From Gammaproteobacteria bacterium (lineage in GTDB: Bacteria > Pseudomonadota > Gammaproteobacteria > Xanthomonadales > SZUA-36): DNA of 64,000 nucleotides. Position 1 is the first letter of the stretch. Each line of letters begins with the position of its first letter. Both the position numbers and the translations under genes were made by a program. The stretch lies in assembly GCA_030426265.1 (NCBI GenBank), contig JAUHYP010000002.1:1-64000 (forward strand). Reading direction: 5' to 3'. The notes under the pieces are model-generated. The model searched no databases, was not told where the DNA came from, and worked only from the letters and a program-made list of their open reading frames with translations. This document shows, piece by piece, positions 1 to 7,878 of this stretch.

Positions 1-2645
1 CTGTGCGAGGCGACGTAGATGTCCTCGTTCAGGTCGCCGCCGACCTCGTCCAGGTACTCGCTGCGGTAGGACCAGGCCAGGCGCGCCTCGAAGCCGGCGC
101 GTTCGAAGTACAGGGCCGCGTTGCCGATGTGGTCGGGCTGCAGGAAGAAGGGCAGCTTCTCGTCACGGTCGAACACCGTCGCTTCCGAGTCGGTGTACGT
201 GTAGTTCATCCCCACGCCGAAGCCGTTGAACGGGGAGGGCAGGTCCACGAACTGCTGTTGCCAGCCCAGTTCCACGCCGCTGATCTCGCCACTCTCGGCG
301 TTCTCGGGCCGGGTGCGTTCCAGCTCGGCGAAGAAGCGGCCGCCGAAGTCGATTTCCTCGAAGCTCTCGGTGCGGCTGTAGATGGGCCGGTCGATGCTCT
401 TGTGGAACAGGCCCAGCGACAACAGGCCGCCGGAGGCCAGGTAGTACTCGGCCGAGAAGTCCAGGTTGGTGGACTCCAGGCGATCGAGTTCCGGGTTGCC
501 TTCCTCCAGTTCGCCCTCGAGCTCGTCGTCGTCGTTGGGCTCGTACTCGAAGATCTGGTACGGCACCAGCTGCACGTAGGCGGGGCGCCCGATGGTCTTG
601 GTGGCGCCGGCGCGCAGGATCAGTTCGTCGGTGGGCTGGAACTTGACGATGAGGCTGGGCAGGGTGTCGTTGTACTTCTGGCCGCCGAACTGCGGCACGG
701 CCCCGGCAAAGTCGCCGTCGTCGAATTCCAGGGCGAAGGCGCTGTAGTCGGACTCGGTCTGCTCGAAGCGCACACCACCGGTGATGGTCCACATTCCCGT
801 TTCGATGGCGCCCATGAAGTAGGCCGCCGTCACGTCCTCGTCCACCGTGAAGTCTTCACCGAAGTCCTCGGCGCTGGTGTCGTCGGCGTTGAGCTCGAAA
901 CCGGACTGGTTGGCGTTGAAGAACTCCTCGGCTCGGGGCAGGTCCACGATCGGGCCGAAGGTGTAGAAGCCGGGACGTACGGAGTGGTAGAAATCGCTGC
1001 GTCCCGGAGCCGAGAACATGGACAGGAACAGGTCGTCCTCGAATCCGTCGTAGATCGGCCCACCCAGGTCACTGGATTTCTCGCGCGAGGTGCGTTTCAC
1101 GCCGCCCTTGAGATAACCACTGGACTGGCCGCCGAATTCCACGTCGTGGCGCAGGTCCGCCTGCAGGATGCGCAGGTCTTCCTCCACGATCTGGTTCAGG
1201 CGGCCCACCTCGTTGAACTCCCAGAACGCCGGGTCCTGGAAAGCGCCATCCGTGCTGATGCGCGGGAAGAAGTCCGAGGTGTCGTAGGCCATGGGCAGGG
1301 CGTCCTCGACCTCGAAGCTCCATTCGATGTCGAAGGGCGTGTCCTGCTCGGTTTCGCCCGCCGTGGCGTTCAGGGTCAGCGTGGTGTTGCCGAACAGGAA
1401 CTCGCCACCGAGGGTGGACTGGGCGATGGTCTGCTTCTCCAACCGGTGTTTGTAGGTTTTTTCGCCCTCGCCCTCGGTGAACACACCGGAGGTGGGCGTC
1501 TGGTCCTCGAGGTCGCCCTCGCGGTAGTCGTAGACGGTCTCGATGCGATCTTCGAGGTCCTCGAAACGGTTCCAGAGGTTGCGGAACCAGACCTTGGTGC
1601 TGTCGCTGGGCCGCCACTCGAGGTTGGCCACGATGCCCTGGCGCTCGCGTTCCAGGGTGTAGTCGCGCAGCACCAGGTCTTCCGGCACGAAGTAGTCGTC
1701 CTCCTCTTCCCAGACGTTGCCCTGCACGTTTTCGGAGCGGTACTCGCGCTTGCTGTAGCTGCCGGACAGCAGGATGCCGAACTGGTCGTCGGAGCCGAAC
1801 ACCTGGCCCCAGGCCAGGGAGCCGCCGTAGGGGCTTTCTTCGTTCAGGTCGTAGTAGCCGATCTCGGCGGAGGCGGAGAACATGAAACCGTCTTCGTCGT
1901 CGTAGGGGCTGGGCGTGACCAGGTTCACGGCGCCACCGATGGAGTTGCCGTCCATGTCGGAGGTGATGGTCTTGACCACCTCCAGCTTGGCCAGGACATC
2001 CGCCGGGATGGTGTCCAGCGCGATGCGGCGGTCATCCGCTTCCGGCGCGCCGATGGTCTGGCCGTCGATGGTGATGTTGTTCAGGCCCGGGTCGATGCCG
2101 CGCACGGCCACGTAACGGCCCTCGCCCTGGTCGATGGTGATTGACACGCCGGGCACCCGCTGCAGGGCCTCGGCGGCGTTCTGGTCCGGCAGCTTTCCGG
2201 CGTCATCGGCCGTGATGGCGTCCTTGACCACGTCCGCGGCGCGCTTGTCCTGAACGGCGCTCAGCTGGGCCACGCGGAAGCCCTCCACCAGGACTTCCTC
2301 GGTGGCGGAGACCGCGGTCAGCGAAAGGTTTTCCTGCACCGGGTCGGTGCCGCTGATGGTCAGGCGTGTCTCGGAGACGCCGTAACCGACGTAGTTGACC
2401 TGCAGGGTCCAGGTGCCGGCGGGCACCTCCCCGAAGGTGTAGCGGCCCGATGAGTCGGTGACCGCGCGACGGTTCAGTTCGGTGATGCGCACCTCCGCGG
2501 CCGGCAGTGGCCGGTCGTTGGCGGCGTCGACGATGCGGCCCTGGACCAGCGCGTCGGCGAGGGCCGCGGGAGCGAGGGAGAGCGCGCTGAGGCCGAATCC
2601 CAAAAGGATCGGCGTACCGCTCATGCGGCGTTTGGATCGTGACAT
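1..2645 (-). CDS. TonB-dependent receptor, 3' end cut by window
   Basis: Outer-membrane TonB-dependent receptor that would import a scarce ligand using proton-motive force relayed by TonB. The reading frame is open from the ATG at 2645 (MSRSKRRMSGTPIL...) to the left edge, about 881 residues, so only the last strands of the barrel are missing. In order it shows a signal peptide ending near ALADA, a carboxypeptidase-regulatory-like beta-sandwich (VQGRIVDAANDRPLPAAEVR), a plug with LPDQNAAEALQRVPGVSI and VAVRGI, and the barrel. This layout matches the Xanthomonas/Caulobacter-type receptor subfamily. It lies 188 bp downstream of a phytase on the same strand, behind a PhoB-box-like site, so phytate, inositol phosphates or their metal complexes are likely ligands. 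That substrate is inferred from context, not from the receptor itself. Confidence 0.93.
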   Translation of the reverse strand, partial: MSRSKRRMSGTPILLGFGLSALSLAPAALADALVQGRIVDAANDRPLPAAEVRITELNRRAVTDSSGRYTFGEVPAGTWTLQVNYVGYGVSETRLTISGTDPVQENLSLTAVSATEEVLVEGFRVAQLSAVQDKRAADVVKDAITADDAGKLPDQNAAEALQRVPGVSITIDQGEGRYVAVRGIDPGLNNITIDGQTIGAPEADDRRIALDTIPADVLAKLEVVKTITSDMDGNSIGGAVNLVTPSPYDDEDGFMFSASAEIGYYDLNEESPYGGSLAWGQVFGSDDQFGILLSGSYSKREYRSENVQGNVWEEEDDYFVPEDLVLRDYTLERERQGIVANLEWRPSDSTKVWFRNLWNRFEDLEDRIETVYDYREGDLEDQTPTSGVFTEGEGEKTYKHRLEKQTIAQSTLGGEFLFGNTTLTLNATAGETEQDTPFDIEWSFEVEDALPMAYDTSDFFPRISTDGAFQDPAFWEFNEVGRLNQIVEEDLRILQADLRHDVEFGGQSSGYLKGGVKRTSREKSSDLGGPIYDGFEDDLFLSMFSAPGRSDFYHSVRPGFYTFGPIVDLPRAEEFFNANQSGFELNADDTSAEDFGEDFTVDEDVTAAYFMGAIETGMWTITGGVRFEQTESDYSAFALEFDDGDFAGAVPQFGGQKYNDTLPSLIVKFQPTDELILRAGATKTIGRPAYVQLVPYQIFEYEPNDDDELEGELEEGNPELDRLESTNLDFSAEYYLASGGLLSLGLFHKSIDRPIYSRTESFEEIDFGGRFFAELERTRPENAESGEISGVELGWQQQFVDLPSPFNGFGVGMNYTYTDSEATVFDRDEKLPFFLQPDHIGNAALYFERAGFEARLAWSYRSEYLDEVGGDLNEDIYVASH

Positions 2646-2727
2646 GTCGATGTCCCTGGTGTTGTGTTGGTGTCCCGCGCCGGTGCGACGGCGGTTTCAG
2701 GCATTGCGGCCGCCCCACGACGGCACA

Positions 2728-2747
2728 GCCCCCCATTCTCGGGGGGC
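2728..2747 (-). repeat. GC hairpin in the receptor leader
   Basis: A perfect 7-bp inverted repeat, GCCCCCC and GGGGGGC around a 6-nt loop, lies between the phytase stop and the receptor start. No T-run follows on either strand, so it is not a classical intrinsic terminator. It could form an RNA stem in the receptor leader or partly separate the two genes. Confidence 0.5.
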
Positions 2748-2750
2748 GTC

Positions 2751-2768
2751 ATGACACTTTCTTGACAG
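2751..2768 (-). promoter_or_regulatory. Candidate PhoB box upstream of TonB receptor
   Basis: On the minus strand the site reads CTGTCAA-GAAA-GTGTCAT. These are two direct 7-mers in 11-bp register with a 4-bp A-rich spacer. Each half differs from the PHO-box half-site CTGTCAT at one position (12 of 14 matches). It starts about 106 bp before the receptor ATG. Placement beside a phytase makes phosphate-starvation control by PhoB/PhoR plausible. The match was made by eye. Confidence 0.6.
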
Positions 2769-2833
2769 GGAGGTGGGCGGCTCGGCCCGATGACCGGTCA
2801 CCGGGGCCGACGGGTCGTACCTGGAGCGGGAAC

Positions 2834-4924
2834 TCAGTCCAGCGACAGCGCCTCGGCGATGTCCCGCCAGGAGACGAGCTTGAAGTTCTGGGGGGCTGCC
2901 GGGGCGAGGTTGCGGCCGTCCTGCACCACCAGCAGGCCATCGGGAAAGGCGGCCCCGAGCGGGGCGCTGGTCACTTCCAGGCCGTCGGTTTCCGAGGCGC
3001 CGTCGCCGTTCTCGCCGGCCACGATGAAGAACTCGCCCACGTAGGCGTGATCGCCATTGCGGCGGTAGAGCAGGTAGCTGTCATTGCCCTGGTTTGAAAC
3101 CACCAGGTAGCCACTGTCGCCGGGGCCTTTCCAGAGCGCGACGCCTTCGACGTCGGGCACCACGCGGCCGCCCTCGGGGCCGTCGACGAGAATGCGCTCC
3201 TCGCCGTCAGCGGCTTCGGCGGGGTATTTCCAGATGCCATGACCCTCCTCGGCGATGAACAATGCGCCGGTTTCGTCATCGGCCACGCAGCCTTCCGCCT
3301 GGCTGCCGACGTGGATGTCCCGCAACCGTTCGTGGGAGATGCCGCCGGCGCCGTCGTCCTGCAGGCGGAACTGCACGGCCCGCCCATCGACGCTGTCGTT
3401 GACGATCACCTGGAAGGAGCCGTCGCGGGCGCTGCGATACAGGCAGAGTCCGTAGGGGTCGGTGAGGTCCGTGGGCACGAAGCTGCCCGGCAGGGCGCTC
3501 AGCCGCCCGGCCTCGCCGTCGAGCAGGAACAGGGCGACACCGTCCCGCGTCCGGTCGCTGCCGGCCACCAGCGTGACCTCGCGGCCTCCGAGCGGGAACC
3601 CGTCCCGCAGGTCGACGTTGTTGATGCGCCCGGCCTCCAGGAACTGCCGTTCACGCCCCTGGAGGTCGTAGACGTGGATGCCGCCCTTCTTCTGGCTGCC
3701 CAGCACCAGGCTGCGCGCCGGATCCGTGGGATGGACCCAGATGGCGGGGTCGTCGGCGGCGTCGCCCCAGCTGTCCACGACGTCCGTTTCCACGACCGGG
3801 TGGACGACGGCGGGTGTCCCCGAATTCAGCATGGGCCGGGAAGGCGTGGTGTCGAGGCCCAGCGCTCCGAGCAGCGAGGCGCCATTCAGGACGACGGCAG
3901 CGCGCGCGCCCGGTGACTCGTCTTCGTCCGCGATGGCCAGGTGCAGAGCCCCGTCCAGGCTGGCGACGGCGAGGCCTTCGCCCTCGCCCAGTCCCTCGAC
4001 GCGCAGGGCCGCCAATTGCGTACCGGAATCGGTCGAGATCATCCTCAACTGGCCATTCGCGACATCGGACACCAGCAACAGGCCTTCATCCTCGCCGCCA
4101 CCCAGCAGCGCCAGGCCTTTCAGGTCGTCCGAGATCGGGCCATGGGGTTCGGGCAGGGCCAGGAATGAAAAGGCGGGGTCGCTTTCGGGCTCCGAGCCCG
4201 TCGTCCAGATACCGAGGGATTCCTGCACCAGGTACAGCGTCCGGTTGACCGGGTCCACCGCGCAATGGCCGGCGCCCTTGCCGGCGTACAGGGTGCGCAG
4301 TTCGCGCGCCGGAGCCTCGCCGGAAGGGTCCAGGGACCACTGCCGCACCGCGCCCGAGTCGGTGGCGGCGAACAGCAGCCACTCCTGCGACAAGGTGCTG
4401 TAACCATGACAGAGGCCGGTGATCTCATCGCCCACTTCGATGGCGGGCAGGGCCGTGTCCACCAATCGCCCCGCAATCGGGTCCACGGTGACGAGTCGGA
4501 TGGCGCTGGCGCGGGCATCGGCCACAGCCACCAGGGCCTGGCCGTCGGTCGTGCGGGGGGTGCCGCCAAGTGGATGGCCGTCGAGCGTCTCGACCAGCGT
4601 CGCCTCGAAGCGTTGGTCACGGCCCAACTCCTGACCGCCGAGGTCGAACCAGGCCAGGCCGCCCTCGCCCAGGGCGGTCAACAGCAGCACATCGCTGTTT
4701 CCCGCCGCCGGCGACAGCCAGGCCACGTCGGATGGAACCGCGACACCGGCAGGATGGGCGCGCAGGTCCGCCGCCACGACCGATTCGCCGGATTCCGGGC
4801 TGGAACTGGCGGTGGGCGCGGCGCAGGCAGCGGCGGCGAGGCCGAGGCTGGCGATGGCGCAGCGCAGGAACAGATTTCGTTCGGGGTTTCGATCGGGGGC
4901 GCGAAGAGGCCGGCGTGAAGTCAT
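2834..4924 (-). CDS. Two-domain beta-propeller phytase lipoprotein
   Basis: Predicted secreted, calcium-dependent beta-propeller phytase that removes phosphate from phytate (696 residues). The C-terminal half carries the family signature: DDPAIWVHPTDP at residues 391-402, then SQKKGGIHVYDLQG and later GCVADDETGALFIAEEGHGIW. The N-terminal half (about 50-350) also looks propeller-like but lacks the DDPAIW signature, matching known tandem phytases with an incomplete first domain. The N-terminus has a long basic region, a hydrophobic stretch and a lipobox-like AAAC (Cys34), so a lipid-anchored form is likely. The ATG at 4924 is preceded at about 53 bp by a PhoB-box-like site. The TonB receptor gene follows. 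Family assignment is strong; the role of the first domain is inferred. Confidence 0.93.
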   Translation of the reverse strand: MTSRRPLRAPDRNPERNLFLRCAIASLGLAAAACAAPTASSSPESGESVVAADLRAHPAGVAVPSDVAWLSPAAGNSDVLLLTALGEGGLAWFDLGGQELGRDQRFEATLVETLDGHPLGGTPRTTDGQALVAVADARASAIRLVTVDPIAGRLVDTALPAIEVGDEITGLCHGYSTLSQEWLLFAATDSGAVRQWSLDPSGEAPARELRTLYAGKGAGHCAVDPVNRTLYLVQESLGIWTTGSEPESDPAFSFLALPEPHGPISDDLKGLALLGGGEDEGLLLVSDVANGQLRMISTDSGTQLAALRVEGLGEGEGLAVASLDGALHLAIADEDESPGARAAVVLNGASLLGALGLDTTPSRPMLNSGTPAVVHPVVETDVVDSWGDAADDPAIWVHPTDPARSLVLGSQKKGGIHVYDLQGRERQFLEAGRINNVDLRDGFPLGGREVTLVAGSDRTRDGVALFLLDGEAGRLSALPGSFVPTDLTDPYGLCLYRSARDGSFQVIVNDSVDGRAVQFRLQDDGAGGISHERLRDIHVGSQAEGCVADDETGALFIAEEGHGIWKYPAEAADGEERILVDGPEGGRVVPDVEGVALWKGPGDSGYLVVSNQGNDSYLLYRRNGDHAYVGEFFIVAGENGDGASETDGLEVTSAPLGAAFPDGLLVVQDGRNLAPAAPQNFKLVSWRDIAEALSLD

Positions 4925-4976
4925 GAGGGCTCCGGGTGCGGGATGCGTGGAAAGCCGGTCAGTGTCACCGCCGAAT

Positions 4977-4994
4977 ATGACCGTCTCGTGAAAC
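4977..4994 (-). promoter_or_regulatory. Weaker candidate PhoB box upstream of phytase
   Basis: On the minus strand the site reads GTTTCAC-GAGA-CGGTCAT, again two 7-mers in 11-bp register. It agrees less well with CTGTCAT-N4-CTGTCAC than the site at 2751-2768. It ends about 53 bp before the phytase ATG, a normal activator position. Having a second site in the same locus raises its credibility. Confidence 0.42.
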
Positions 4995-5030
4995 GGCGGC
5001 CCGGGACTTGTCCGGCAGGGTCGGGCGTCT

Positions 5031-5399
5031 TCAGTCGCTGCCGACCTGGCGTTGCATCTTGTCGAGGTAGGCGTCGAGTTCGGCTTCGGAGCTGAACACC
5101 GATTGCACCGGAACGGCCTTGACGATGTCGAAGACCTTGCGCACCTGGGGCGAAGGTTCGCTGACGACGAAGCGCCCGCCGTGCTCTTTCATGAGTTTCT
5201 TCATCTGGAACACGCAGCGCAGCCCGGCGGAGGAAATGTAGTCCAGGTCCTTCAGGCGCAGGACGAGCACGCTGGGCGGTTGGCCGGCCAGTCCCTCGAT
5301 GACCGGGCGCAGTTGCGGGGCCGTGTCCGTGTCGAGTTCTCCCACCAGGTTGAGGCGGGCCGTCGTTCCGTCGTTGTCCTGCTCGATGATCAGGGGCAT
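5031..5399 (-). CDS. STAS-domain anti-sigma factor antagonist
   Basis: Small cytoplasmic STAS protein (122 residues), SpoIIAA/RsbV-like. The conserved segment LRLKDLDYISSAGLRCVF around residues 47-64 carries the Ser that the partner kinase phosphorylates in this family. Unphosphorylated, it would sequester the RsbW-like ATPase encoded just upstream; the SpoIIE-type phosphatase two genes upstream would reactivate it. It is the last gene of the partner-switching set, 73 bp after the ATPase gene with a hairpin between them. No sigma factor is encoded nearby, so the final target (sigma factor, diguanylate cyclase or other) is unknown. Confidence 0.92.
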   Translation of the reverse strand: MPLIIEQDNDGTTARLNLVGELDTDTAPQLRPVIEGLAGQPPSVLVLRLKDLDYISSAGLRCVFQMKKLMKEHGGRFVVSEPSPQVRKVFDIVKAVPVQSVFSSEAELDAYLDKMQRQVGSD

Positions 5400-5459
5400 G
5401 AGTGGGTCTCCGTTCTTGTCGCCGCGATTCCATGTTTCGCGAGCGTTTTTTCCAGGATC

Positions 5460-5483
5460 CCGGGGTTCGACTTCAAACCCCGG
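5460..5483 (-). repeat. Intercistronic hairpin overlapping the RsbW-like stop
   Basis: Perfect 8-bp arms (CCGGGGTT and AACCCCGG) with an 8-nt loop span the stop codon of the RsbW-like gene. No T-run follows. It may act as a processing or stability element that sets the ATPase:antagonist ratio; that role is inference. Confidence 0.45.
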
Positions 5484-5895
5484 TGAAGGTCAGGAGCAGC
5501 CGGTTCCGGCCGTCCTCCCGGCGGTAGCCGACCTCGCTCGCCAGGGCGCGGATGAGCAGGATGCCCATGCCGCCCTCGCAGCGTTCGTCGTCGCTGAGAT
5601 CGTCCTCGTCCTCGCCGAGGGGATCGAAGGGGTCGCCGGGATCCTCGAAGGCGAGTTCCAGGCGGTCCGGCCACATGCGCCAGCGCACCGTTCCCGAAGC
5701 CCCCCGCTCCGCGGCGCCGCTGTATTTCACCACATTGGTCAACACCTCTTCCACGATCAGGCGAAGGTCTTCCGGCGCGCAGGCGGACAACCCCGTGGCG
5801 TTTGCCTGCGCCAGCAGGCGCTCGAGGACGCCCTGGTGGCAGTCGTGTTCGAGGGGGAACTCCAGGGTCCCTTCCATGGGTCCGCCGGGGCTCAC
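5473..5895 (-). CDS. RsbW/SpoIIAB-like anti-sigma ATPase
   Basis: GHKL-fold serine kinase/anti-sigma factor (140 residues). The N box LRLIVEEVLTNVVKYSG and the late GGMGILLIRALASEVGY glycine segment are visible. In this family it binds either a sigma factor or the STAS antagonist, and phosphorylates the latter. The frame can begin at GTG 5895, which overlaps the stop of the phosphatase gene by 4 bp (GTGA) and implies translational coupling. An ATG six codons later (5877, MEGTLEFPLEHD) is a credible alternative and would give a more typical N-terminus. Confidence 0.9.
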   Translation of the reverse strand: MSPGGPMEGTLEFPLEHDCHQGVLERLLAQANATGLSACAPEDLRLIVEEVLTNVVKYSGAAERGASGTVRWRMWPDRLELAFEDPGDPFDPLGEDEDDLSDDERCEGGMGILLIRALASEVGYRREDGRNRLLLTFTGV

Positions 5896-7835
5896 ACGGC
5901 GCTTCCCGAGACGGGCCGGCGCACCACCAGCAGCGTGAGGTCGTCGGCCTGTTCGGCCCCATCGGCATAGTGTTCAACCGCTTCGACCACGGTCCCGAGC
6001 AGGCTGGCAGCGTCCGAACCGCGGGCCAGGCGCAGGGCGGCGGCCAGGCGCTCGTCGCCGAACAGCCGGCCTTCAGCGTCGCGGGCCTCGGTGACGCCAT
6101 CGGTGTACGCCACCAGGGCATCGCCCGCGTCGAGTTGGAGCACCAGTCCCTGGAACTGCGCGTCCTCGTCCAGGCCCACCGGCGGCCCATTCTCCAGCCG
6201 CACCCATTCCACCTCGCCATCGGCGCGAACGTACAGGGGGGCGTCGTGTCCGGCGCTGGCGAGTTCGAGGCGTCCGGTCTCCAGGTCCAGGATGCCGGCC
6301 AGCAGGGTGACGAACATGCACAGTTCGTTCTCCTCGCTCAACGAGGCATTGACCAGGTCCAGCACCTCGGAAGGCGAGTCGCCGCGACCGGCGGCGCCCT
6401 TGATCAGGGCATTGGCGCGGGTCATGAACAGGGCGGCCGGCACCCCCTTGTCCGACACGTCGCCGATGACGAAGAACAGGCGCCGCTCGTCCAGGCGCAG
6501 GTAGTTGAACAGGTCCCCGCCCACGGCGCGCGCGGAGCGCACGGTGGCGGCGAGATCGACGCCGACGTCCTCCTCATCGGGACGCTCACGGGGCAGCAGG
6601 GCGTGCTGCAGCAGGCGGGCGGTGGTCAGTTCCGCGTCCATGCGCTCGCGGTCGGCGGTCGCCCGTGTGAGATCCTCGATGTAGTGCTGCAGGTGTTCCT
6701 GCATCAGGTGGAAGGCGCGTGAGAGCCGGCCGATTTCGTCCTTGCGCTGCAGTCCCGGCGTGTCGCCCTGGAACTCGCCGCGGGCGATGGCGCGGGTGCG
6801 GTCCGCCAGTTCTCCCAGCGGGCGCAGGCTGCGCAGGGAAACCAGGGCCAGGGTCGAGGCCAGCAGGATCAGCAGGGCAAGGGCGAACATGAGCCGGAAC
6901 CGCGTGGCGGCCTGGATGTCCGCCAGGAAGTCGTCGTCGGAGAAGTACACGCCGATGCCCCAGCCGGCCTCCTTCAACGGCAGCACCAGCAGGCGGCCGG
7001 GCCGTCCGGGATCCCCGCCGATCACGCCTTCGTGCATGCCGTCTTCGGGGCGCAGCCACAGCTCCTGTTCATCGGCCACCCTTGCGGGGACCTGCGCGAG
7101 GCCCTGCAGCCCCGGGCTGGTGGCGAGTTCGGACAGGCGACGTTCCAGCAGCCAGCCGTCCTCCGGGTGGGCGACGAAGCGCCCGCCGCGGTCGAAGACG
7201 ATCACGGCCCCGGGGCGGCCCAGCAGGCTGGAGCTGGCGATCTCGCTCAAGAAGCCCAGCTCCAGGTCCGCCGTCAGCACGGCGCGGCTGCCCGCCAGTT
7301 CGAGGGGCACGGAGTAGGTCACCATGCGCACTTCACCGCCCCCTTCGTCGAAATAGGGGTCGCTCCACACGCCGCGGCCGAGTTCCAGGGGGCGGGTGAA
7401 CCAGGGTTGCTCCCGGTAGCGATAGGCGTCACCGGCCAGGCTGGTGGCGGTGATGCCACCGGCAGAGCGGTGGACGTAGGTGGCGAATCCGGCGGCATCC
7501 CCCGGGACGGTCTCGAGGGCCAGGGCGCTGCCGTAGACCAGCGGAAGCCGCTCCACCACGCGTTCCAGCACGTCCACGGTGGTGGCCTCGTTCGCTTCGG
7601 GCAGATGCACCAGGGGGACCGCCAGCGCCTCGACCGCGGACTTGCTGCTGCGCAGCACGCCCTGTAGTTCTTCCTTGACGGTGGCGGCCAGGTTGGCGGC
7701 GGCGGTTTCGCCGGTCTGGATCATGGCCCGGCTCGCGGTGCGCGTTTCCAGCCAGGTCGAGGCGAGCATGAGCAGGCTGAGCGGCACCAGCATGGCCACG
7801 ACGAGCCGCGTGGACAGGCTGCGGAATCCGGTCAT
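5892..7835 (-). CDS. SpoIIE-type PP2C phosphatase with dCache sensor and HAMP
   Basis: Membrane-bound RsbU-like phosphatase (647 residues) that would dephosphorylate the STAS protein after an extracytoplasmic signal. In order: TM1 (about 10-28); a periplasmic dCache domain (40-310) with the hallmark PWFTRPLELGRGVWSDPYFD; TM2 (313-333); HAMP (about 330-385); a short coiled linker; and a SpoIIE phosphatase (400-640) with metal-binding GGDLFNY (439-445) and GDVSDKG (458-464). I chose the ATG at 7835 because GGGGAG lies about 8 nt upstream; the in-frame ATG at 7862 has no such site. It overlaps the RsbW-like gene and follows the antiporter gene closely. Confidence 0.93.
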   Translation of the reverse strand: MTGFRSLSTRLVVAMLVPLSLLMLASTWLETRTASRAMIQTGETAAANLAATVKEELQGVLRSSKSAVEALAVPLVHLPEANEATTVDVLERVVERLPLVYGSALALETVPGDAAGFATYVHRSAGGITATSLAGDAYRYREQPWFTRPLELGRGVWSDPYFDEGGGEVRMVTYSVPLELAGSRAVLTADLELGFLSEIASSSLLGRPGAVIVFDRGGRFVAHPEDGWLLERRLSELATSPGLQGLAQVPARVADEQELWLRPEDGMHEGVIGGDPGRPGRLLVLPLKEAGWGIGVYFSDDDFLADIQAATRFRLMFALALLILLASTLALVSLRSLRPLGELADRTRAIARGEFQGDTPGLQRKDEIGRLSRAFHLMQEHLQHYIEDLTRATADRERMDAELTTARLLQHALLPRERPDEEDVGVDLAATVRSARAVGGDLFNYLRLDERRLFFVIGDVSDKGVPAALFMTRANALIKGAAGRGDSPSEVLDLVNASLSEENELCMFVTLLAGILDLETGRLELASAGHDAPLYVRADGEVEWVRLENGPPVGLDEDAQFQGLVLQLDAGDALVAYTDGVTEARDAEGRLFGDERLAAALRLARGSDAASLLGTVVEAVEHYADGAEQADDLTLLVVRRPVSGSAV

Positions 7836-7878
7836 GGTGGCTCCCCTGTGCGCAAGCCGCATTGCTGCGGCGCCGCAT

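Noticed and set aside
3-2144. Long open frame on the plus strand opposite the TonB receptor
   Set aside because: It mirrors the receptor codons in GC-rich DNA and its translation is low-complexity Val/Gly/Leu/Gln-rich with no domain, while the minus strand gives a clear receptor.
5459-5483. tRNA T-arm-like sequence GGTTCGACTTC
   Set aside because: No acceptor, D or anticodon stem can be formed around it, and it overlaps a stop codon of a coding gene; it is a simple hairpin.
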